NCBI GenBank assembly: GCA_022508685.1
Contig: JAFLUS010000099.1
Coordinates: forward strand, 1 to 7,020
DNA: 7,020 nt
From: Prevotellaceae bacterium
GTDB taxonomy: Bacteria > Bacteroidota > Bacteroidia > Bacteroidales > Bacteroidaceae
Direction: 5' to 3'
The notes beneath the pieces are model-generated. The model did no database searches. It saw only the letters and a list, made by a program, of their open reading frames with translations, and was not told the DNA's origin. A program made the position numbers and the translations under genes. Of the stretch, positions 1 to 6,219 are shown piece after piece (within the stretch, counting starts at the first letter, position 1; every line of letters begins with the position of its first letter).

Positions 1-30
1 GTGTTAAAATTAACATTTAAGTGTTAAAAT
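1..30. repeat. 10-bp direct repeat with 20-bp period
   Basis: GTGTTAAAAT occurs at 1-10 and again at 21-30. A TTAACA segment (10-15) pairs with TGTTAA on either side, so small dyads overlap the repeats (for example TGTTAA 2-7 with TTAACA 10-15). The repeat touches the window edge and may continue leftward. It could be part of the upstream region of a gene outside the window, or simple AT-rich sequence. Confidence 0.4.
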
Positions 31-60
31 CGGCGTTTTCTTAACTTGCTGATAACCAAA

Positions 61-178
61 GGTGTACTAATTCAAAATTTGGAGTGCACTTCCGTTGAAA
101 TTGAAGTGCACTTCAGTTCAATTTGGAGTGCACTCCGGATGCAACGGAAGTGCACTCCAGAAACGTGAAAAGTGCACT
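61..178. repeat. 22-bp phased array of AGTGCACT palindromes
   Basis: Five exact copies of the 8-bp palindrome AGTGCACT start at 83, 105, 127, 149 and 171, so every step is exactly 22 bp. A degenerate sixth copy (GGTGTACT, 61-68, 6 of 8 matching) lies in the same phase to the left; the phase is lost after 178. In copies 1-4 the dyad extends to a purine-purine/pyrimidine-pyrimidine form, RRAGTGCACTYY. Copy 2 is a perfect 14-bp palindrome (102-115) and copy 3 a perfect 12-bp palindrome (125-136). The 14-bp spacers are only loosely alike (for example a TTGAAATTGA-type element), so the core is better conserved than the spacers. A 22-bp step is close to two helical turns and places the cores on roughly one face of the DNA. 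This suits a cooperative operator array for a dimeric protein, but a decayed minisatellite or iteron-like element is also possible. No function is established. Confidence 0.85.
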
Positions 179-227
179 ATGTATAACTTATTGTTTATTA
201 GTGGCTTATAGTGTATATACCTCACAA

Positions 228-258
228 GTGGTTAGTTGCGAATTTCGCAACTAACCAC
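228..258 (-). terminator. Perfect 15-bp inverted repeat, candidate operon terminator
   Basis: Arms 228-242 and 244-258 are perfect reverse complements around a single central base (243). In RNA this would give a stem of about 13 bp with a 5-nt AAUUU-type loop. It starts about 70 nt beyond the stop codon of the last fimbrial gene, where a terminator is expected. Against a classical Rho-independent terminator, neither side is followed by a clean T run; the minus strand continues TTGTGAGG. It could instead be an RNA 3'-end stabiliser or a protein-binding dyad. The structure is certain; the role is inferred. Confidence 0.5.
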
Positions 259-328
259 CTATGTCATTTGTTCGAGATTGCCATAGAAAAAATGGTGTCT
301 GGCAGAATTGCTTACGTCACTTGCCTTA

Positions 329-3300
329 TTATTGGGTGTTCTGCCACGTTCTCTGCCGCGTGGCGTAGAGGCTTTGATAGGTTTGATTGGCTTCCGCCTC
401 GGTCAAGTCGCGCACGCATCTGACTCGGTCGATGGGGGAGGTGTTATTCGCCAACAGAGTTGCAGTGATGATTTCCGAGGCTTTATTGGTGTTGACATTG
501 ACGGTCAGAAATCGGAACGTGCGCGAAGGTGCGTTGCCGGTGTCTTTCGCACCGGTGACTTGATTGTATAGTTCCTGCGTGCAGGTCATGAAGGCATGGC
601 TGTTACCTTCGCGCCGCAGCAACTGCGTTGAACCTTGAATCATGAAATACATGATGGCCAATTCCATCTGATTGGGGACGCGCCAGTTCGTTTGTCCGCT
701 TCGTCTATTCAGGTCGGCGCATGGTGCAGCATCTCTTACGTCTGATACATATAGGTTGAAACTCTGGTCAGTATCTGCATAGGTGCGAGGCGTGGCGGCT
801 TCATCGGTATAAGGGCCTCCAAACGTGTTTCCTCGCGGTGCGATTTCAAAACCATAGTAAGCCATCGTGTTCAGTTCGCTGTTGATGCTGTGCATGGTTA
901 TCGGTGTGTTGGCTCGCGGTCGCAGCGTTTCTTCGGGATAGTGTTTGATTTTGACCATGCCGCCAAATGAGGTGGTGCTCCAGTCGGAATCGTCGTAGGC
1001 GGGTTCTGCTTTCAGGTCTTTCGCTACCGACCTCAAGTCTGTGCCGAGGCTGCGGATGCATCTGATTTCCCACGGCGCTGCTTGCCATGTCGCGTTTCCT
1101 CCGCCGTAAAAAGAACTGGACGACACACCTTCCTCGAGCCAGATAATGCGGCTGTTGGAGGCTGCCATGTGCCATCGTGTACGGAAGGCGTGTCCGTCGT
1201 TAGATGTTCGATTGATATATTCGAGATTGTGCGTATAATCCATCATCGGAGATGGCAGAGTGGCTGCCGCAAGGACAATACGTGTAATCTGTGCAGATGC
1301 GGGGACATACCAACGCATCTCTGAAGGGTCAATCGTTCCGTTTCCGTCCAAGTCTCGGTTGCGGTTCATGCATGCTCGTACGGTTTCAAGATATTGGATG
1401 TTGTTGGTGTTGCCGCCGTATTGAGGGTCTTGCAAATCGCCGCCCGGACCATTATATGTACCTGTAGTGCCGGTAAGGGCTGCTGCGCCAATCAGTTCAT
1501 TCATGGGGACAAACTCAGTGTGGGCTTGCCCCAATTTGGCAATTTCGGGACTTAAATTACGATAGTATATATATTGGTGTCCGTTGGGGTTGGCGGCATT
1601 GACAACTTGCAAGGTTTGCTGCACAGACAACGGAACAGTGTTATTTGCTCCACCTCCTTCTGCTCCGCCCATACCTCTCCAGCAGTTGTAACGGCCATTG
1701 TTCTCTTCGGTATTGTTGTTGACGGCATCGATAGTATTGCCAAGAGTGGTGGTCGTCCACCGCACGTTCATGCCGAACGATTCGTTAGTGTGTTCCACGC
1801 CGAATGCAGTCAGGTTGTCGGTGGTGTGGTCGCGGTCGTCGTAGTAGGTTTGTATGGATTTTTGGGAAATGGCATATTTGGCGGTGTAGTGCGTGCTGTT
1901 GGCGTCTACGGATTGCGACTCCATGATGCGAATCCAGAGGTGGCGGTCGGGTTGGTTGGCATAGTGCCACCATTGCGGATTGTCGTCGGAGGCTTCGTTT
2001 CCGCGATTACCGACAGACTCGTCTTCATAGGAATATTCTTTGATAAAGACGGTGTAGTAACCGGCTTGCTTCTTCTCGATGAGTTGCTTGGCATTCAAAA
2101 GGTCATCGCTTCCTAATCCCGGATAGGGAGGAATGGTGTTGCCCGGGTCTTCGGTGCCGCGATAGTAGAATTCTGCCCAATCGAAGAACTTTTCCATGTC
2201 GCCGGTAGGCCACGGGTCTTCGGTGGAATAGACGAAACGTTGTCCGTCGTAGTAGGAATCGATGGTGATGTTGAAATTGCCGCCGACTTCAGATTCGGCG
2301 AGGTAGATGTTCAATACACCATAGTGGGCATCCAGTATGAAAAATTCGTCCGTGGTGTCGGTGATGATACCTTCGGCTCCCGGTTGTGCATCGCCGTCGC
2401 GGTGGGCTTCGACAAGGATGTTGTGAACGCCGTTGACGGTGATGTTGTAGGTGTAGTGCGAATTGCGGAAGTTGTTGAAGTCGGTGGCATCGTTGTTGAT
2501 ATAGCCTAAGTGCACGACATAGGTGACGGATGCCGTTCGCGTGACGCTTCCGCTCGTGTAGTCGTTGGGGTCGTTATATCCGTTGCGGTATTGCAGGCGT
2601 CCTTTGAGAACGATGTATGATGCTTCGTTGTTGAGGTTGTATTGGTTGGTTGGGCATAGGGCGGTGTACAGGCCGGTGTTCGTCTGGAAGAATTCTTCAT
2701 TTTTATACTCGCCGTCGGTAGTCCATTCGCGTTCGCGGTCGGCATAGGTGGTGGCGGTGCCGGTTCGCTTGTTTTCCATCATCCAGAAATTGAATGAATA
2801 ACTGTCGAGACCGCCGTTGGTGTCGGGAATGCGGGTGATGTCGCTGCTTCGGAACACGGGCGATTCGACGTAATTGTCGGAGCGGTTGCGCAAGGGAATG
2901 ACGTCGCCTGCATTGCGGTCGTCGATGCCGTTTGCAATGAGTTTGCGATTGCCGGCAGACTGCTCAAGCACCCACGAATAGTAAGGCACGTTGACGATTT
3001 GCCAACTTTCAAGTTCAAATTCCGAAATGTTTTCGTTGCCGACTGCGACGTTCACTTCAATCTGCGACCATGTGCGGCGCAGGTGGATAGCGCCGTTTCC
3101 CGTCCAGTTGTTCATTCCGGGTGAGATGTAGACGGTCGGAATGTCCTCCCACGATGCGGGATGCGTGGTGTTGTCGAGGTAGTAGCCGCTCATCAGCATG
3201 CCGTCGCCTTCGGTAATGTTCGGACGTCGGGTGTTGCTGTTGCTGACGTTCTTGACGGCTATGTTCTTGAATTTCTCCCATGTGTCGGCAGCATTCAGCA

Positions 3301-3730
3301 GTGCCGACAGCACGCCTTCCGTTCCGTCGGTGGTGATGCCGTCGTATTCGGCTGCATTTGCCACGGCGACGATGTAACTGTTGCCCGATTTGGTCTGCAC
3401 GTCCGTCAGTGTGCGGAAGTCGTGGTCGCCGGGAGTCGTCGTTCCATATTCTTTGTAGAATGTGCGTTCGCCCGAATTGGCGTTGTAGATGGCTACCGCG
3501 AGCGTGTTGATGCGGTTGTCGAGTTCTCCGGCTCGGGTGAGCAAGGTGGCGTCGGTGACGTTGATGCTCAGGTTCAATGTAGCGGACAGACCTTCCGGCC
3601 CCTTCTTTTCATCATAGATGGCTTCGTCAACACAGGCAGAGAGGGAAAGGATAAAGAGCAGCAGGATGCCTTTCCATGTTGCCATATATAGAGGTGAGGT
3701 CTTCATCGGTCGTATTTCTCTTGATGTCAT
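329..3730 (-). CDS. Large DUF4906-like fimbrial tip lipoprotein candidate (1133 aa)
   Basis: Probably a surface accessory or tip subunit of the fimbria encoded upstream. The N-terminus is an SPII signal peptide with lipobox L-S-A-C and lipidated Cys33. A start at Met9 (3706) would give a more ordinary 25-residue signal; neither start has a clear Shine-Dalgarno site. An R66-A67 site followed by a strand reading LAVAIYN matches the Arg-protease maturation context of FimA-type subunits. Residues of about 50-470 look like fimbrillin beta-domains, ending in a RNSHYTYNITVNGV segment (about 422-435) and a PGAEG motif, both resembling DUF4906 proteins as I remember them. A middle beta-rich part (about 470-780) contains ISQKSIQTYY. 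The C-terminal part appears to hold two homologous Cys-framed modules, C787-C891 and C1004-C1105. Each has an RWYVP or NWRVP motif, a HAF-x-T motif and a closing RC(I/V)R; the first also has an EF-hand-like loop at 793-804. No von Willebrand A metal-site motif (DxSxS), as in P. gingivalis Mfa5, is visible. It starts 7 nt after the upstream gene's stop. Confidence 0.9.
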   Translation of the reverse strand: MTSREIRPMKTSPLYMATWKGILLLFILSLSACVDEAIYDEKKGPEGLSATLNLSINVTDATLLTRAGELDNRINTLAVAIYNANSGERTFYKEYGTTTPGDHDFRTLTDVQTKSGNSYIVAVANAAEYDGITTDGTEGVLSALLNAADTWEKFKNIAVKNVSNSNTRRPNITEGDGMLMSGYYLDNTTHPASWEDIPTVYISPGMNNWTGNGAIHLRRTWSQIEVNVAVGNENISEFELESWQIVNVPYYSWVLEQSAGNRKLIANGIDDRNAGDVIPLRNRSDNYVESPVFRSSDITRIPDTNGGLDSYSFNFWMMENKRTGTATTYADREREWTTDGEYKNEEFFQTNTGLYTALCPTNQYNLNNEASYIVLKGRLQYRNGYNDPNDYTSGSVTRTASVTYVVHLGYINNDATDFNNFRNSHYTYNITVNGVHNILVEAHRDGDAQPGAEGIITDTTDEFFILDAHYGVLNIYLAESEVGGNFNITIDSYYDGQRFVYSTEDPWPTGDMEKFFDWAEFYYRGTEDPGNTIPPYPGLGSDDLLNAKQLIEKKQAGYYTVFIKEYSYEDESVGNRGNEASDDNPQWWHYANQPDRHLWIRIMESQSVDANSTHYTAKYAISQKSIQTYYDDRDHTTDNLTAFGVEHTNESFGMNVRWTTTTLGNTIDAVNNNTEENNGRYNCWRGMGGAEGGGANNTVPLSVQQTLQVVNAANPNGHQYIYYRNLSPEIAKLGQAHTEFVPMNELIGAAALTGTTGTYNGPGGDLQDPQYGGNTNNIQYLETVRACMNRNRDLDGNGTIDPSEMRWYVPASAQITRIVLAAATLPSPMMDYTHNLEYINRTSNDGHAFRTRWHMAASNSRIIWLEEGVSSSSFYGGGNATWQAAPWEIRCIRSLGTDLRSVAKDLKAEPAYDDSDWSTTSFGGMVKIKHYPEETLRPRANTPITMHSINSELNTMAYYGFEIAPRGNTFGGPYTDEAATPRTYADTDQSFNLYVSDVRDAAPCADLNRRSGQTNWRVPNQMELAIMYFMIQGSTQLLRREGNSHAFMTCTQELYNQVTGAKDTGNAPSRTFRFLTVNVNTNKASEIITATLLANNTSPIDRVRCVRDLTEAEANQTYQSLYATRQRTWQNTQ

Positions 3731-3737
3731 GGTTCAA

Positions 3738-5003
3738 TTATTGGAATGCGGGGATGTTAACCGTATATTCATCCCATGGGCAGATGCCATATTGAAGGGT
3801 AACGTCCACATCGCGGGTGAGCGATACCTGTATTCTGTAGATGTGGTTGCGCAGTATCATGCCTTCGCTCGTGGGGAACTGAGGCACGTTGGCGTAGTAG
3901 ACTCTGGCATCGGTTGCACTGAAGGCAACTGTTACCGCAAGTTGGAATTTCGCCGTTTCTGCAGCAGCATTGGTATAGTTCATCTCCGGAAGGTAAGTCG
4001 TCCACCATGAGTCGAACAGCGTGTCCCAGTCTACACCATTGGCGTCGGCGGCAGTGGCATATTTGTTCACCTTGACGAACGGGCGGTTTGTGCCCATCAC
4101 AGCCACCGACGGCAAGGACGAACTGCGGACTTGGTTGAAACCATCGGCAAAACTGCCCGGGCGCGGAATGAACAAGCCGTTTTCCTGATAATTGACGAGG
4201 CTGACTGCAGTGACGAGCGGGTAGGTTTCCGTTGCCGGACGGTCGATGTTGTCTGCCACTTCCATTTTGGCTACGCATCGCAGCATCTGGATGTTCTTCT
4301 GTGCAAAACCTTCAGCCGGGACGGACGGATAGAGCGGAAGCGGATTTTCAAAACTCGTTTCTCTTATCCGCGACAACGGAATGCCCGAATAGTCCTGTCG
4401 TCCGTACATGGGGATGCCGTTTGCCGGTGTGGCGCTGACTTGCGGCTGCCACGTCTGTGTCATCGTGAACGTATATTCTGCGATGTTTTCCATGTTGGAG
4501 AGGGTCGTGGTGACCGGAATGACCGTGGGATATTCGGCGCCGATGGACTTCCAGTTGGCGAGCACCATGATAGAGAATGAAATGTTTTCGTTGGCATCCA
4601 TGACCATTTCCGGCCGCATGCTGACCTTGGCGGTGAGCAATATGCCTGTATCGTCCAAGGTTGTCCGCGGTGTCAGTTCCTCCATCAGCAAACCATTGCT
4701 GGAATTGAAGAGATAAATTCTCATGTCGTCGGGCGTGAGGTAGTTCTCGGCTGCAAGACCGCCTTCCGCTTCGTGGTCGTCGTCGTCGAACTGCTCGTCG
4801 CCGACGGCTCTCGTGCCCACGGCAGATGCTGCGCCCGTTGTCAGACGGAACTGGAGATAGACCGTTTCCTCCTTGCCTTGGTCGGCAGAGGGACAGTCGT
4901 AGTGGTCATCGTTGACGCATGACGACAGCATCGCCCACCCTCCCATGCTGATGAGCATGAGGGCAAGTCCGATAGTATGCTTGATGTTCAGTCGTCTGCG
5001 CAT
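3738..5003 (-). CDS. Minor fimbrillin lipoprotein, possible tip adaptor (421 aa)
   Basis: A FimA/Mfa-superfamily subunit, likely a minor or tip-proximal component in the place that mfa3 or fimC takes in P. gingivalis; the exact family is uncertain. The SPII signal has lipobox L-S-S-C (lipidated Cys29). An R65-A66 site precedes a very acidic stretch (DEQFDDDDHEAE, 69-80) and then the strand MRIYLFN (94-100), the usual position of Arg-protease processing in fimbrillins. The middle contains GIPMYG and a MLRCVAKMEV strand, common in these proteins. The C-terminus has RNHIYRIQVS (from 385), very like RNHIYTINVS of the Mfa1-like subunit, and ends in CPWDEYTVNIPAF (from 408), consistent with the terminal strand pair used in subunit exchange. 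The gene begins 28 nt after the anchor gene and ends 7 nt before the 1133-aa gene, so the three are surely co-transcribed. The start is supported by an AAAGGA site 11 nt upstream and by the N-terminal MRRRL charge cluster. Confidence 0.92.
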   Translation of the reverse strand: MRRRLNIKHTIGLALMLISMGGWAMLSSCVNDDHYDCPSADQGKEETVYLQFRLTTGAASAVGTRAVGDEQFDDDDHEAEGGLAAENYLTPDDMRIYLFNSSNGLLMEELTPRTTLDDTGILLTAKVSMRPEMVMDANENISFSIMVLANWKSIGAEYPTVIPVTTTLSNMENIAEYTFTMTQTWQPQVSATPANGIPMYGRQDYSGIPLSRIRETSFENPLPLYPSVPAEGFAQKNIQMLRCVAKMEVADNIDRPATETYPLVTAVSLVNYQENGLFIPRPGSFADGFNQVRSSSLPSVAVMGTNRPFVKVNKYATAADANGVDWDTLFDSWWTTYLPEMNYTNAAAETAKFQLAVTVAFSATDARVYYANVPQFPTSEGMILRNHIYRIQVSLTRDVDVTLQYGICPWDEYTVNIPAFQ

Positions 5004-5014
5004 TGTGATGATTG

Positions 5015-5020
5015 TCCTTT
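5015..5020 (-). promoter_or_regulatory. Shine-Dalgarno-like AAAGGA
   Basis: On the minus strand AAAGGA lies 11 nt before the ATG at 5003, in the 28-nt gap after the anchor gene. It is the only clear purine-rich ribosome-binding site seen before the complete genes here. Bacteroidales often do without such sites, so it supports the start but is not decisive. Confidence 0.5.
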
Positions 5021-5031
5021 ATGGCGTTGTC

Positions 5032-6090
5032 TTATTCTCCTCCCGTTACCGTCTCATCTTGGTCGGGCACTTTCACCCAGTTGTTGACGATAATTCTGAC
5101 GGGCGTCCACGTCTGGTCGTAACCGGTGAAGTAGAAACTGCAATAATAGGTGTCTTCGCAGTCGAGATACCACTGCTGGTTCTTGTTCGTGCCGGCCTTG
5201 GTGAACGTCTGCATTTCGAGCAGATACTTGATGAAGGGAATGGCGAATACTTCCGTTCCGTCTTTGGCGCGGATGACGATGCGTGCATTGTCGGCATGCG
5301 TGGCCATGAGCCGGTTGACGGACAGATGAGCAATCATGGCACCCGATTCAAGGCGCTCGCCGTTGTATTCGGTCGATGTGTTGAGGAGTTCCTTGGTGTG
5401 TGCCTTGTACGTGAGCATTTCGTCCTCACTCGTCACCATGTTGGTGGTGAAGTCCATGGTGCCGTTGGCATCTTGATACACCACCTCGTAGTCTCCGTCT
5501 GCCAGAGAGGCATAGGGGTGCTGAATCCATACGGCTATGTCGTTTGTGTTTTTTGTCAATTCAATTTCTACCATTTCGCCTTGCTCAGCCAGCCTGACGT
5601 GCGTTGTGCCTTGGTAGACGGCATCGTATTGTTCGTCGTGAACCGGTTCGCCGGTCGCTGCCATTTTGAGGTGGCAGTTGTCGCCGGTTGCACGCGTTGT
5701 GTAGTTGTGTTGAAGGATATAAGCATTGTTTTCATCGTTGGCATCCAGTCCGCACCATGCGATGAAGGTGTATTTGCCGGGCTGCAGGTCGACGGGCATC
5801 ATGCAGTGGTCTTTCAGATTTTTGGTCTGTTCCGTCTTGCTGAACACGAGTTCGCCCGACTCCGTGTCGATGACGAATAAGTGAACAGATGTCACGCTGT
5901 TGGAGAAGGCATCGGCTCCGACCCCATTGATGGTGCGAAGCGCCTGTCGGTTCTTCGTAAACACAAATTTTACCCATGTCGGACATGTTTCCTCACCGTC
6001 GTAGATGAGGTCGCTGCATGAAGTGAAGGAAAGGATGAAGGTCAACAAAAATGCCGACGACAGCAGTTTGACAATCTTATTCTTAATCAT
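5032..6090 (-). CDS. mfa2: FimB/Mfa2-family fimbrial anchor lipoprotein (352 aa)
   Basis: By family, this protein anchors the fimbrial shaft in the outer membrane and limits its length. The SPII signal has lipobox F-T-S-C (lipidated Cys25). The mature start C-S-D-L-I-Y-D followed by C36-P is the family signature, and ADAFSNSVTSVHLFVID (59-75) matches the ADAF...V..v.LyVFD segment typical of Mfa2/FimB. The C-terminus RIIVNNWVKVP (W338) fits the closing strand. Unlike the two downstream subunits there is no R-A site before the first strand (only R52-T53), as expected if the anchor is not proteolytically released from its lipid. It lies 129 nt after the major fimbrillin gene, with a hairpin between them, and 28 nt before the next gene. 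ATG at 6090 gives a normal signal peptide (MIKNKIVKLL then a hydrophobic core); no Shine-Dalgarno site is seen. The symbol is a family-level assignment, not proven orthology. Confidence 0.93.
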   Translation of the reverse strand: MIKNKIVKLLSSAFLLTFILSFTSCSDLIYDGEETCPTWVKFVFTKNRQALRTINGVGADAFSNSVTSVHLFVIDTESGELVFSKTEQTKNLKDHCMMPVDLQPGKYTFIAWCGLDANDENNAYILQHNYTTRATGDNCHLKMAATGEPVHDEQYDAVYQGTTHVRLAEQGEMVEIELTKNTNDIAVWIQHPYASLADGDYEVVYQDANGTMDFTTNMVTSEDEMLTYKAHTKELLNTSTEYNGERLESGAMIAHLSVNRLMATHADNARIVIRAKDGTEVFAIPFIKYLLEMQTFTKAGTNKNQQWYLDCEDTYYCSFYFTGYDQTWTPVRIIVNNWVKVPDQDETVTGGE

Positions 6091-6144
6091 AGGATTTGTA
6101 GTGGTTGAGAAGAGATAGTTGGCTCTGATGCGATATGTGGATAA

Positions 6145-6183
6145 GGAGGGGCAAACGCCGGATTTGCGGGCATCTGCCCCTCC
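6145..6183 (-). terminator. Intercistronic hairpin, candidate attenuator or RNA stabiliser
   Basis: GGAGGGGCA (6145-6153) and TGCCCCTCC (6175-6183) form a perfect 9-bp GC-rich stem around a 21-nt loop that can fold further (GCAAA/TTTGC inside). It begins 36 nt after the stop codon of the major fimbrillin and ends 54 nt before the anchor gene start. On the transcribed strand the stem is followed by TTATCC, not a strong U tract, so complete termination is unlikely. A leaky terminator or 3'-end stabiliser would give more shaft subunit than anchor, the ratio a fimbria needs. That role is inference. Confidence 0.55.
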
Positions 6184-6219
6184 GCTTTATTTAGGTATGG
6201 ATAACCTGTCGGTCAGTCT

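Larger units (their letters stand above)
1..328. other. Intergenic region downstream of the fimbrial operon
   Basis: No credible coding sequence lies here; all frames are broken by stops or give only short overlapping ORFs. The stretch is clearly more AT-rich than the genes to its right. From left to right it holds a 10-bp direct repeat (1-30), a phased array of AGTGCACT palindromes (61-178), an AT-rich segment (179-227), a perfect inverted repeat (228-258), and about 70 bp leading to the stop codon of the 1133-aa gene. That last segment has a run of six A (287-292, read as T on the minus strand) between weak CCAT/ATGG arms, but no strong stem next to it. No convincing Bacteroidales promoter (TTTG near -33 with TAnnTTTG near -7) was found on either strand. 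Confidence 0.8.

Noticed and set aside
83..178. CRISPR array
   Set aside because: The repeat core is 8 bp and the spacers 14 bp, far below CRISPR sizes, and no cas gene is present.
61..178. Plasmid replication origin with iterons
   Set aside because: The 22-bp period is iteron-like, but spacers are too variable, and no replication gene or DnaA box was seen. It stays only as a weak alternative.
281..295. CCAT/ATGG mini-hairpin with a T6 run on the minus strand
   Set aside because: The T run lies inside the loop and the stem is only 4 bp, so it does not look like an intrinsic terminator.
211..423. 70-aa plus-strand ORF starting in the intergenic region
   Set aside because: It starts at a GTG, runs through the perfect inverted repeat, and then overlaps the 3' end of the 1133-aa gene in antisense. 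There is no ribosome-binding site or family signal.
1574..2116. 180-aa plus-strand ORF
   Set aside because: Antisense inside the 1133-aa gene; Val/Gly-rich, with no recognisable motif.
3161..3691. 176-aa plus-strand ORF
   Set aside because: Antisense to the N-terminal part of the 1133-aa gene, whose lipobox and fimbrillin motifs are convincing. Its Val/Gly-rich composition is typical of an antisense reading.
4776..4787. Phase-variable microsatellite (four GAC codons)
   Set aside because: The unit is three bases, so slippage would only change Asp number and could not switch the frame; four units is also short.
4912..5880. 322-aa plus-strand ORF opposite the mfa2-like gene
   Set aside because: It lies antisense to a well-supported family member, has no signal or family motif I recognise, and consists of low-quality reverse-complement codons. 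It is a shadow of the real gene.
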